A stretch of 18,153 nt of DNA from assembly GCA_029232285.1 (NCBI GenBank), contig JAOXFI010000067.1:1-18153 (forward strand). Reading direction: 5' to 3'. The DNA comes from Agmasoma carcini (nom. nud.) (lineage: Eukaryota; Microsporidia; Thelohaniidae). Position numbers and translations under genes: made by a program. Positions 8,490-16,854 of this stretch are shown piece by piece. Under the pieces are notes generated by a model, which was given only the letters and a program-made list of their open reading frames with translations, did no database searches and was not told the DNA's origin. Position 1 is the first letter of the stretch; each line of letters opens with the position of its first letter.

Positions 8490-9935
8490 ATGTCAAATGA
8501 TAGGGAAGAAAAATTAACAACAGTTATACATGGAGCTACAAACTCATTGTTAAACACACTCAACTCCAGTTATGGGCCTAAAGGACTGGATAAGATGCTA
8601 ATAAGGGATGGCAAAACAGTAGTTACCAATGATGGAGCAACTATCATGAGTTTCTTCGATCAGCATCCCATACACAAAATTCTATCCTCTGTTTCAAAAT
8701 CTCAGGATGTGACCTGTGGTGATGGTACAACATCTGTGGTGCTTCTCATTAGTTCTATTATGGAGTATATAACAAAGTTAAAGGATTCAGATGTTCATCC
8801 TACCAAAATAGTTGATGCTCTTGAAATAGTTAAGGATCTTAGTCTTAAGTATATTGAATCAGCTAAAATGGCAATACTTGAAAATGAATTCGTAAATGTT
8901 GTACTGACGACTTTAAGTTCTAAAATAGCTTCAAAATCATATAACATGGCTAAAATTGCTGTTGAAGCTTTGAAGAATCAACAAAAAGAAGACATAAAAA
9001 TTACTAAGAAAATTGGTGGCACTTTGGATGACATTAAGATGGAAAAGGGTTATCTTTTACCATATAATGGTCATAAATTCTCAAAGCGCAAAGCCAAAGT
9101 TTTACTTTGTCAATTTTGTATTTCCCCACCCAAAACCAATATGGATTCAAAGGTGGTAATCAATGATCCTTCTCTCATGGAAAAATTTGTTAGAGAGGAA
9201 AGAGAATATGTTATAAATATAATTAGAAAGATACAAAAATCTGGAGCTGATCTATTAATCATACAAAAATCAATAATGAAAACCGCTGTTTCTGAATTAG
9301 CTCAGCATATTTTGAAAAAGTTAAATATTTTGTACGTTGATAATGTTGAAAGGCCAGAAATGACAAAATTATCTAAGATTTTGAACTTTCTTCCTTGTGC
9401 TGATGTAGATTTAATAGATGAGCCTCTTGAAGTTGATATTGATTATTGTCATGATATGTTGGAGATTTGCGGCTATGGTGTATCAATAGTAGTTAGTGGC
9501 TGCGATCCTTTAGTTGTAGATGAAGCTGAGAGATCATTGAATGATGCACTTTCTGTAGTTAAGACCCTTAAAGAAGAGGCTTTTATAGTACCCGGTGGTG
9601 GATCTATTGAGGCTGGTATTTCAAATGCGCTCGATGATTATACAGGACCTCACTCTATAGTTGTAAGAGAAATATCAAAAGGATTTATTCATTTACCATA
9701 TTATTTGTCTTCAAATGCAGGGTATTATAGTATTGATTTAGTTTCTCAGCTAAAGCGTAATCTTAGGGAGAATAAAAATTTAGGTATTAGCGTTAAATCA
9801 GGAAGAATAAGCGATATGATTAATGATGAAGGAATAGTTCAACCATCTAAAGTCGTTAGAAGCATGGTTGGTCTCTCGATTGAGACATGCCAGATGCTTG
9901 TAAAGATTGATGATATTTTACCTGCTAGAAAATAA
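8490..9935 (+). CDS. CCT4: Chaperonin-containing TCP-1 subunit delta
   Basis: This is a subunit of the cytosolic group II chaperonin CCT/TRiC, which folds actin, tubulin and other proteins using ATP. At 481 residues it is shorter than the usual ~520-540, mostly through trimmed loops. Visible motifs are YGPKGLDKM at about 28-36, NDGAT, the nucleotide-binding GDGTTSV with Asp78, ERSLNDAL with the hydrolytic Asp352, and a PGGGSIE segment at about 368. Assignment to delta rests on the HP...SKSQD segment before GDGTT, the CQFCISPPKTNMD strand, REERxYVxNIxRxIxKSG, LLIIQKSI, and the C-terminal IVQPSKVV...ETCQMLVKIDDILPAR, all of which resemble delta subunits more than the other seven. The start is ATG 8490, preceded by TTTTTATCC as in the kinase gene. 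The stop codon overlaps an AATAAA hexamer that may serve as poly(A) signal. Confidence 0.93.
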   Translation: MSNDREEKLTTVIHGATNSLLNTLNSSYGPKGLDKMLIRDGKTVVTNDGATIMSFFDQHPIHKILSSVSKSQDVTCGDGTTSVVLLISSIMEYITKLKDSDVHPTKIVDALEIVKDLSLKYIESAKMAILENEFVNVVLTTLSSKIASKSYNMAKIAVEALKNQQKEDIKITKKIGGTLDDIKMEKGYLLPYNGHKFSKRKAKVLLCQFCISPPKTNMDSKVVINDPSLMEKFVREEREYVINIIRKIQKSGADLLIIQKSIMKTAVSELAQHILKKLNILYVDNVERPEMTKLSKILNFLPCADVDLIDEPLEVDIDYCHDMLEICGYGVSIVVSGCDPLVVDEAERSLNDALSVVKTLKEEAFIVPGGGSIEAGISNALDDYTGPHSIVVREISKGFIHLPYYLSSNAGYYSIDLVSQLKRNLRENKNLGISVKSGRISDMINDEGIVQPSKVVRSMVGLSIETCQMLVKIDDILPARK

Positions 9936-10031
9936 ATTTATTTATGAATTTTTATTAATATTCAAATATTGGAAAAAATATAAAATAATATATACAAAGA
10001 CTATTTATAATATATTTCAATCTTTTATTGG

Positions 10032-10113
10032 GACAGTATGGCCGAGTGGTTAAGGCGGATGTTTCGAACGCATCTGGGTTATGCCCTCGTGGGTTCGAAT
10101 CCTACTACTGTCG
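10032..10113 (+). tRNA. tRNA-Ser (anticodon CGA)
   Basis: Complete 82-nt class II tRNA gene. The acceptor stem GACAGTA (10032-10038) pairs perfectly with TACTGTC (10106-10112), and the discriminator is G10113. The D arm is GCC...GGC (10041-10056). The anticodon stem GATGT/GCATC encloses loop TTCGAAC with anticodon CGA at 10065-10067, reading UCG codons. A long variable arm (GGG...CCC, 10076-10086) is typical of serine. The T arm is GTGGG-TTCGAAT-CCTAC (10089-10105). Box A (TGGCCGAGTGGTT) and box B (GGTTCGAATCC) are intact. There is no intron, and CCA is not encoded. Confidence 0.96.
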
Positions 10114-10114
10114 A

Positions 10115-10120
10115 TTTTTT
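10115..10120 (+). terminator. Pol III terminator of tRNA-Ser
   Basis: A run of six T begins two bases after the tRNA discriminator base, as expected for RNA polymerase III termination. Confidence 0.85.
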
Positions 10121-10177
10121 GGTTTTTATTTGTGGTCCGGACTAATATGATTTTTTTGCAAGTATTGCAAATAAACT

Positions 10178-10400
10178 TAACGTATACTCTTTTTTATAGT
10201 GTTTATATTAAATTTAATATATTAAAAATAAACAAAACAAACTATAAAAAGAAATTTGTTACTATAACCCCAATGGTGGATAAACATATATACGCAAATC
10301 CCGCACCAGCTCGCGATACAGTAAATAAATCAATATTCACTCAAAAGTCTATTTTGGTAACCTACCTAAAACATAAGAGGCTCCCCGGAGGTTACGTCAA
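10178..10400 (+). repeat. Separate LTR-like copy downstream of tRNA-Ser
   Basis: From TTAACGTATACTC (10178) to GGAGGTTACGTCAA (about 10400) this stretch is closely similar to 10698-10905, including ACCCCAATGGTGGATAAA, CCCGC-CCAGCTCGC, CAAAAGTCTATTTTGGTAA and CTAAAACATAAG. A more distant third copy at 16420-16585 ends the retroelement, which points to the repeat being an LTR. This copy is not followed by its own internal region, so it is a solo LTR or a truncated insertion. A 48-codon frame starting at ATG 10273 runs through it but is frameshifted by 2 nt in the other copy, so I do not call it a gene. Confidence 0.7.
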
Positions 10401-10419
10401 AACTGATTTTATAATGTAA

Positions 10420-10675
10420 GAAGATTTTTTATTTAATATACCTTTCTGTGAGGTGTGCGACTGCGGAAAGATGTTCTTCGTTTCTGGTGTCGTTTTATAG
10501 TTAGTAAAAGGGCAAAACGATCAATCATAAAGCATTATCGTATTAGTAATATCATTTTAATAAATCATTAATCCATTCAATATTCTTTTTATAATTTTAT
10601 AAAAAAATTTATCCATATAAAATTATTGAATAAAGTTGGATACGATAGGAATCATGCCTCAATTAATTATTATCG
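10420..10675. other. Unassigned spacer between two LTR-like copies
   Basis: The spacer begins with a less AT-rich patch (10441-10495), followed by a possible 7-bp hairpin TCGTTTT/AAAACGA (10490-10496 and 10514-10520), and then becomes very AT-rich. No coding frame was recognised. It could be host DNA between two insertions or the remainder of the first insertion. Confidence 0.4.
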
Positions 10676-10905
10676 TGTGAAAGGTATTTGTTCATGCTTA
10701 ACGTATACTCTTTTTATTAATTTTAATATATATAAATAAACAAAACAAACTATAAAAGGAAATCTGTTATTATAACCCCAATGGTGGATAAAAATATGTA
10801 CGCAAGTCCCGCCCCAGCTCGCTATACAATAAATAAAAATATTTACTCAAAAGTCTATTTTGGTAATCTACTTAAAACATAAGGGGCTCCTCGGAGGTCA
10901 TGTCA
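10676..10905 (+). repeat. 5' LTR of the gypsy-like element
   Basis: It starts TGTGAAAGGTATTTGTTCATGC and ends near TCATGTCA, giving the canonical TG...CA ends and about 230 bp. The start matches TGTGACAGATATTTGTTTATGC at 16420, just after a purine-rich tract. The interior matches the LTR-like copy at 10178-10400 closely. No primer binding site complementary to a recognised tRNA 3' end was identified. Confidence 0.65.
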
Positions 10906-11640
10906 ATGTGAATTCTCAGACTAATACCAAAAACACGACAAAAGAAAACAAAGAAGAAAAATACTATGAATTCACGCATGAACTACAAGATACAAATCTA
11001 AAATTTACAAAAGAACTAAAAGACATCACCACAATTAACATGGTGGAATAAGTAAAGGAATTCGGAATTTGCCGTCAAATTCTGTAATTGGACAGAACCC
11101 ACATCAATCAACGTGCTACATACCATTATCGATAAATACCATCAAGAAGAAATAACAATTTTTTTAAAAATTAGATGACATGCTGGATAATCTACTTAAT
11201 CAAAAATATAATCAATACTTATTAAATAGTATAATTTTTAATTCCAAATAACTAAACAAAACAATCATAGACTAATCAAAGAATCTTATAAAGAAATTCA
11301 GATGGAGATAAGTAAATTGATAGTATTCAAATAATATAATAAACGAAAAATAGAAAGCAAAATAGAGGAATGTTTTATTGCTAACCATCATCCTCTAATG
11401 ACAATGAAACTACAATAACATCAGAAAGTAACAGCATCAGATATGATGGAATTTATGACAAAAATAGAAAATAAATGACTACTAACATAGATTCAAAGAA
11501 TTTAAAGAAAAGTTTTAAAACAACAAATTGAGTAATTATCACAAAATAAAATACCACGATTATTCAGAGTGTTTCAAACTTAAAAATAAAGACAAATTAA
11601 GCAACATAGAATAGAATAATTAGAGAAAGAACAAGCGACA
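10906..11640 (+). pseudogene. Gag remnant of the gypsy-like element
   Basis: The region between the 5' LTR and the protease block can be read as a chain of short frames that are lysine- and glutamate-rich, with stops every few dozen codons. Pieces such as a NHHPLMT-like segment near 11383 are compatible with gag. No zinc knuckle with intact cysteines and histidine was found. The assignment rests mainly on position between LTR and protease. Confidence 0.5.
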
Positions 11641-11678
11641 AAAACGATATTGAACTAGAGCTAAAATTCGGAGATTGA

Positions 11679-11912
11679 GAAGTCACCGCTCTATTAGATA
11701 CCGGGCCAACAAATAATTTTATATCACTACAGACAGCACATGCAATTTCAGAGAATTTTAAACCATCAAAGACAAATAATATTTTAAGATTTTGCAATGC
11801 TAATCACATATCTGATGTAGGTGAAATAAGGACAGAATTTAAATCAAATGAAAGTTTTAAACTTCAGTCTAAGACTATTTTTAAGGTAGCTGAAAACCTA
11901 AAAAACTTATAA
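11679..11912 (+). pseudogene. Retropepsin (aspartic protease) fragment
   Basis: An open frame of about 77 codons contains ALLDTGPTNNFI. This is the active-site loop of Ty3/gypsy retropepsins, with the catalytic Asp at 11697-11699. The frame stops at TAA 11910-11912. It lacks its normal fusion to gag upstream and reverse transcriptase downstream. It is the best-preserved piece of the retroelement. Confidence 0.8.
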
Positions 11913-12189
11913 TCTTAAGAGTTTTTCATGAAAAAACAAAACATAATAATTTATTATAAATACATGTAACTAATAGTAAGAGATAAAATCATATCCATGG
12001 ATCAGCAGTTTGAAAAAAAGTTAGCGAAATTGACAAAGAAATAATATAGAAACATACAATATTTAACATCAGTAATGACAAAGCAAATGACAAAATAATC
12101 AAAATATAAATATAAAGAAGAAAACCATTTAATATGAACTATAAAGGAAGAAGGGATGAGATTACACCGATACCAATGAACCAACACAA

Positions 12190-13206
12190 GCAAAACCTTA
12201 TTCCATACCTTTAAATCAAAGAAACTAAAACATGAAAAAACTAACAGACTCTTAGAATTAAAACATATTAGACCAAATAATCATACCACGAATACCGACT
12301 TAATCTTAGTAAAAAAGAATGGAATATTTTAGCTAATTGTAGACTATGGAAACTAAACAAACTTATAAAGAAAGATGCTTACCCGTTCACTACATACAAA
12401 CACAAAAACTAAACCTTAAAGGATGTAATTTTGTTTTGAAAATCAGATTTTAACAGTTGCTATTATTAACTTAGGGTCAGGAACAAAGACATTCAAAAAC
12501 TGCATTTGTAATCTCAATATACATTAAGAATTACTTACGCAATATTTACGCTTACTAATTTTAAGAGTTTTTTATCGAGTAATAGAACATATTTTTCAAA
12601 GATTTTACATTCGTTAGAATCTTTTTAGATGATATTTTAATTTGCTCGAAAATAAAAGATGACCATATAAAGCACTATAAAAACTATTTTCAACAGTAAA
12701 AAAACATGGAATAATTTTTAATATTTAAAATGAGTTCTTTTTTAAAATATTTTTGAAACAGGAATTACAGCGGATATCTCAAGACTTAAAATTAGAAATG
12801 ACGAGCTCAAATGATATTAAGAGTAATAAACTGGTACAAGCCATTCATTAAAGACCTAAGTACTACACTCAAACCAATTACTGACAACTTAAAAACGGAA
12901 CAAATTTTCTTAAACTTTTAAAGAAGAGAAAAAACTAATAAAATATTTGAAAAACGATAACTATACTATACATTGATCTAGTTCTAACTTTTTAAACTTA
13001 AAACCAATGCAAATAACTATGTAATTGGTAAAGTGTTGTATTAAAATGACAAAATTCTAGGTATATACAGTTTTACATATAAAAAAGCAGAATCAAACTA
13101 CACAACTATAGAAGAATAAATTATTAGCAATTATCAGAAGCTTTAAAACTATAGGAATATTATTTTTGGTTTTTAAACAACTACCTTTACAGATAATAAA
13201 AATATT
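12190..13206 (+). pseudogene. Reverse transcriptase and RNase H remnants
   Basis: Blocks of a Ty3/gypsy polymerase appear in order but in shifting frames: IRPN...LILVKKNG near 12270-12320, VDYGN near 12340, KTAFV at 12498-12512, FVRIFLDDILICSK at 12610-12651 (the YLDD catalytic motif as FLDD), INWYKPFIKDLS at about 12826-12861 (connection region), then RNase H traces VIGKVLY and AESNYTTIEE up to about 13115, and FTDNKN next to the Merlin junction. Many in-frame stops make it non-functional. The Asp usually found in the RNase H TDAS motif reads Asn here. Confidence 0.85.
13198..13206. repeat. Left 9-bp target duplication of the Merlin element
   Basis: AAAAATATT is repeated exactly at 15715-15723, immediately outside both terminal inverted repeats. 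Merlin elements make 8-9-bp duplications. Confidence 0.8.
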
Positions 13207-13831
13207 GGGCCTCTTTTCTATTTTCTTTTTTTTTAAATTTTAAAAAAAAACGGAAATAAAAAGGAAAGCTACAAAATGGTACAGAGAAAATATTTTAGAA
13301 TTCTTTACTGTAATTATGAAATATTCTTCAGTGAGAACAGAACAATCGAAATCCTTAAAAGAATTGGGAAAATAAGAGACGAAATATATCGTAATATCCG
13401 CAATACTAATACAAAAAAAAGAAAACAATTAGTGGTTATACAATTCGGTGTAAATCTTGTAAAAAAGCATGTCTATTTTGAAATATGTCAATGCAAAATT
13501 ACCTAATATTTTAATATACAAGATTTTAATTAAAATTTACCATTATTGTTTTGGTACCAGGAATTATCAAGCCGTAACATTCGGTAAGTTTCTGAAAAAA
13601 GTTATATAAATATTAAAAAAACAATAATACCGATATGTAATGCGTATATCAATGATAACAGATTGCTACCAAATAGATAAAACATCGTGTTGTAGACGTA
13701 AGACAATCTATAATTCTACATCCAAAACAAGCTACATCAGGGGTACTAAATAAGTGATAGCATTATTTCTGAGCAAACAAATGAGATTAGGCTTGTTGTT
13801 TTTTCAGATAGTCATATAGAATCTATATATA

Positions 13832-13984
13832 CACTGCTTTGCAAAAAAAAGTAGCACCCCAAAAAATATATAATAAAATATACTATTTAAATACATATAT
13901 GTTCTTGTGTTTTTTCAATATTCCAATATGAATTCTAAATATAACATTTAGTATAAACATGATTGCAAAAAAAAATAGCACCTT
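13832..13984 (+). repeat. Left long terminal inverted repeat (IR/DR) of the Tc1 element
   Basis: About 150 bp. It carries the motif TTGCAAAAAAA-GTAGCACC twice: at the outer end (13839-13859) and again as TTGCAAAAAAAAATAGCACC at 13963-13982. Two direct copies within each inverted repeat is the IR/DR arrangement of Sleeping Beauty-like Tc1 elements, where each copy binds transposase. Confidence 0.85.
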
Positions 13985-14029
13985 GAATTTTATGTATTAA
14001 CATGTCTCCTCTCAGCTCTATAAATAGCC

Positions 14030-14850
14030 AAAGCTCTTTTTTGAAAGCTCAAAGCAAAATGCCTAATTATTTCATGATTCATATTGTTCTATATTTGAAG
14101 ATTTTATCAATTAATTTATCTTTCTTCAAAAACCCAAAATCTCTTAATTTTCGCTTTATATATGCTTAAATATTCTCGATGGGTTTAGATCAGTTGATTG
14201 TGGTGACTATTTTATTAAATTCTAATTTTTAGAATATATTAATGTTTGAACTGACTTTCATTGTGACAAAGTGCATTGTCTTGCTGAAAAATAAAATCTG
14301 AAATACCAATCATAAATGCAGATTCTTCAAAATTTTTAGCAAGAAGTTGTTTATATGTAACATCGTCAATAGTTTGATCAATAAACACAAGTATGCTTAC
14401 CTTTTTAAATGATATGCAGCCCCATATTTTTACTGATTCACCACCATGCTTTATTGATGGTAAAATATATTTTGGATTTAACCTTTCCTATTTCTTAGTC
14501 GCACTAAACAAGAACTTTCTTGCTGATAAAGACCAAATCAACATTCATCAAAAAAAATAAATGATACAAGCTCATCTTTTAAAATTTCTAAAAATTCTTT
14601 TTTTAATTTTTCATATAATAATGTTCTTCTTACTTAATAATGGCTTAATAACAGCAATAAATGTGTTGATACTTTGTTTATTTATAGTTTTGATATAGTT
14701 TGATATAAATACATTGATATTGTATTGCTTTAACAGTTGTTTTTTCATTTCTAATAAAGTGATAAATATATTTTTATCAATACACTTTATAAAAATTTTA
14801 TACATAAAGAATTGAGCTTCATATGTTGTATAGATCATGTTCTTCACTTA
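14030..14850 (-). pseudogene. Tc1-type transposase, frameshifted
   Basis: Read from about 14850 down, the N-terminal part (14847-14611, 78 open codons) resembles the second helix-turn-helix of Tc1 transposases (LLEMKKQLLKQYNINVFIS). Next comes FFDEC with the first catalytic Asp (14549-14547), then GGESVKIWGCIS, FQQDNALCH with the second Asp (near 14280) and, in another frame, PQSTDLNP (near 14186) that normally precedes the third acidic residue. In-frame stops, including one right after DEC, and at least two frameshifts separate these blocks. Confidence 0.85.
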
Positions 14851-15047
14851 ATTAATTTATTTTTTCCTATTTATTATTGATGTTTATGCACTGTTCTGCG
14901 CAAAATATTGTATTTTAGAGAGATAGTATTTTGGGTTAAATTATTCATTAATTCACTAATAACATTGATTTTTTGCTCTTCTAAAAGATGTATTGACTTG
15001 GGTTTTTCGTTAAATGAAATTTTATTGTAAAAACAGAGGGAAACTTT

Positions 15048-15238
15048 AGGGTGCTACTTTTTTTGCAAACATGTTTACACTAAATATTATATTTAGAATT
15101 CATATTGAAATATTGAAAAAAACACAAGAACATATATGTATTTAAATAGTTTATTTTATTATATATTTTTTCTATCTAGTTTTATCTAGCACAAGATTTT
15201 CATTTTTTGGGGTGCTACTTTTTTTTTGCAAAGCAGTG
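15048..15238 (-). repeat. Right long terminal inverted repeat (IR/DR) of the Tc1 element
   Basis: The right repeat is nearly identical to the left one, apart from an extra stretch of about 40 bp (about 15162-15202) between the outer motif and the rest. The inner direct copy reads GGTGCTACTTTTTTTTGCAAA on the plus strand around 15050-15068. Confidence 0.85.
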
Positions 15239-15714
15239 TAGTTTTATAAGGGAAAGTATATGAGAAGGAGCACTGATAAAATAAGATGGTTACCCATCAT
15301 ATGTTCAGGCAATTGCTAGAAATAATTGTACACATATGGTAGATAATCATAATCGAGGATTTGTTAATGAAGAGGGAGTTCATACAAATTCGATTGAAAG
15401 TGTTTGGTCAAAGTTGAAGCTGGGAATAAGATCAAGAAGAGGTGTTATGCTAAGAAATCTAGAATCATTTATTAAAGAATATAAATCTTATGTAAACACT
15501 GAAGGTATCAGTACTTCAGAAGGAATAAATAATTTTTTTAAATATATATTATTAAATTTAAAGTCTTTATATTAATTTATTTAGTTTTCGAAAATTATTT
15601 ATTAAATTTGGTTTTTTATTTAGTTAGAGTAAGTTTAGAAGTTTAGTTAGTTAGTTTGTATTTATGATACCTTATATTTTAATTTTAAAAAAACGAAAAA
15701 TAGAAAGGAGTCTC

Positions 15715-15723
15715 AAAAATATT
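15715..15723. repeat. Right 9-bp target duplication of the Merlin element
   Basis: AAAAATATT, an exact copy of 13198-13206. The retroelement sequence resumes here. Confidence 0.8.
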
Positions 15724-16376
15724 ACTCAATAGGGAATAAAACCGACTTAATCCTAAAATTTTATATAATCATGATTAGTGATAAATATTCATGAATAAGT
15801 AGGGTTTAGATAACAAAAAAAACAAAAATGCTTAGATATTATAAAAGTCATTGATAAATGGATTATATATTAAAAAAATTCACATTATAATATGATAACA
15901 GTGAATAATTAAATAATTATTTTTAAAATAAGAAAACACATCATATTCCCATTTCTATTTATAACCCAACATATAATTCTTTTAGTGAACGAATTAACCA
16001 GACTATTAAAAGTAAACAAATTAGAAACAATATCAAACTTACAGAGAAAGATGAATATAAGCTTACAATAAGCAGTAAATATAACAATAATTGTTTTACC
16101 TTTTACATTAATATTTAAAGATCGTAGAAAAATAAAAACAGATGAACAAGCAGTGAAAGATAAAATCAAATAAAAAGAGATGAAAATCTTAAACCAGAAT
16201 GATACGAAAAATAAAAAAAAATTTATGAATTTAAAAAGGGTGATATAGTATACAAGAAAAAATGATAAATAATAAATTGGTATATAATTGGATAGGATCT
16301 TATGAAATAAAAATGTATAAAGAAAATAATAAGATGGTCATACAAGACGGATTTACCAAAATGATAGTAAATTAAA
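15724..16376 (+). pseudogene. Integrase fragments of the gypsy-like element
   Basis: Around 15955-16010 a frame reads YNPTYNSFSERINQTIK. This is the third catalytic block of retroviral-type integrases, with the catalytic Glu at 15987-15989. Around 16220-16376 there are two frames for the C-terminal integrase region, EFKKGDIVYKK and, after a shift, KLVYNWIGSYEIKMYKENN, ending at a stop near 16375. The zinc-binding HHCC part and the first two catalytic Asp residues are not visible, and there is too little space for them. Confidence 0.8.
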
Positions 16377-16419
16377 CTGGGATTGTAATTCTTCTTAATA
16401 GAAGAAAGTGGATATCTTG

Positions 16420-16585
16420 TGACAGATATTTGTTTATGCAGTTAGCTTAAAAGAAAATATTATTATAAAGATATCGGATGTTAAGAAAACAAATAATACA
16501 AATTAAACTTCTGCCTAATAGTCTCTATTTACGTATGTTACCTAAAAACATGTAAACTACCGTTGGCATACGATAATTTATATTT
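16420..16585 (+). repeat. Diverged 3' LTR of the gypsy-like element
   Basis: It follows a purine-rich tract (AGAAGAAAGTGGAT, near 16402-16415). It starts TGTGACAGATATTTGTTTATGC, which matches the start of the 5' LTR with four differences in 22 positions. Farther on, AGTCTCTATTT and GTTACCTAAAAACATG match AGTCTATTTTGG and CTACCTAAAACATA of the other two copies. The middle aligns poorly, so it is either older or has lost sequence. Confidence 0.6.
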
Positions 16586-16590
16586 TATTA

Positions 16591-16854
16591 TTATGCTAGT
16601 ATCATATACTTGTTCATTCTAATCATTATTTTTATTTATATTTATAACTATAGTGAATTGCAAAATAAACATTGAACTTTATAAGACATGATTAAAAAAA
16701 TGTAATACTAAATTTGATTATTCTTGTAAGAAAATAGCTATACAAAATTCAAAAATCAATGTTTTTAACCCGATCTCTATACACAGTTAAATCATTATTT
16801 TAAATCCAAAACATAAGATTTCACTATTTTTTTAAAAAATTGGTTATAATTATA
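16591..16854. other. AT-rich stretch, nothing recognised
   Basis: No gene or repeat was assigned between the 3' LTR and repeat copy B. Confidence 0.5.

Larger units (their letters stand above)
13832..15238 (-). mobile_element. Tc1/mariner transposon nested in the Merlin transposase
   Basis: The element starts CACTGCTTTGCAAAAAAAAG and ends with its inverted copy (GCAAAGCAGTG, ending 15238). Target TA is duplicated at 13830-13831 and 15239-15240. It is 1407 bp long, within the normal Tc1 range. Removing it and one TA rejoins the Merlin transposase frame. It encodes a broken Tc1-type transposase on the minus strand. Confidence 0.93.
13276..15575 (+). pseudogene. Merlin (IS1595/ISXO2-like) transposase, split and broken
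   Basis: The left part (13276 to about 13829) contains an N-terminal zinc-ribbon relic: a CxxC-like pair near 13390 now reads RNIR, and RCKSCKKAC lies near 13446. It also contains the DDE core strand EIRLVVFSD at about 13773-13799. The right part continues in the same frame after the Tc1 element, with GYPSYVQAIARNN, then DNHNRGFVNEEGVHTNSIES and VWSKLKLGIRSRRGV (15336-15455). This H..FV....VHTN.IE..W signature is characteristic of the family. Two in-frame stops lie just right of the insertion and others lie to its left, so the gene was dead or has died since. The C-terminal 79 codons from ATG 15336 are intact but too short to act alone. Confidence 0.85.
13207..15714 (+). mobile_element. Merlin/IS1595-like DNA transposon, interrupted
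   Basis: The ends GGGCCTCTTTTCTATTTT (13207-13224) and, on the opposite strand, GAGACTCCTTTCTATTTT (from 15714) form imperfect terminal inverted repeats followed on both sides by T-runs. They are flanked by the perfect duplication AAAAATATT. The interior codes for an IS1595/ISXO2-type transposase relic. About 1.4 kb of it is a later Tc1/mariner insertion, so the original element was about 1.1 kb. It landed in the RNase H part of the gypsy element. Confidence 0.85.
10676..16590 (+). mobile_element. Decayed Ty3/gypsy LTR retrotransposon, interrupted
   Basis: The element runs 5' LTR, gag-like region, protease, reverse transcriptase, RNase H, (Merlin insertion 13207-15714), integrase fragments, purine-rich tract, 3' LTR. 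Order and motifs fit Ty3/gypsy. Every coding block carries several stops and frameshifts, so it cannot make working proteins. Between the RNase H end and the integrase catalytic glutamate only about 260 bp remain outside the insertion, so the zinc-binding part and most of the integrase core are deleted. Of the three mobile elements here it must be the oldest, because the other two sit inside it. Confidence 0.85.

Noticed and set aside
10081..10419. 112-codon plus-strand frame starting inside the tRNA
   Set aside because: It starts within the tRNA gene without an ATG and runs through an LTR-like repeat. The only ATG part (10273-10419) is frameshifted in the sister copy.
11048..11085. Stretch resembling a conserved small-subunit rRNA segment (GTAAAGGAATT...)
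   Set aside because: The resemblance covers only a few bases, with no flanking rRNA sequence, and lies within the gag remnant.
13240..13428. Minus-strand 62-codon open frame
   Set aside because: It is antisense to the N-terminal region of the Merlin transposase relic and has only hydrophobic low-complexity content.
15909..16169. Minus-strand 86-codon open frame
   Set aside because: It is antisense to the integrase fragment, whose plus-strand motif SERIN with its surrounding context is recognisable.
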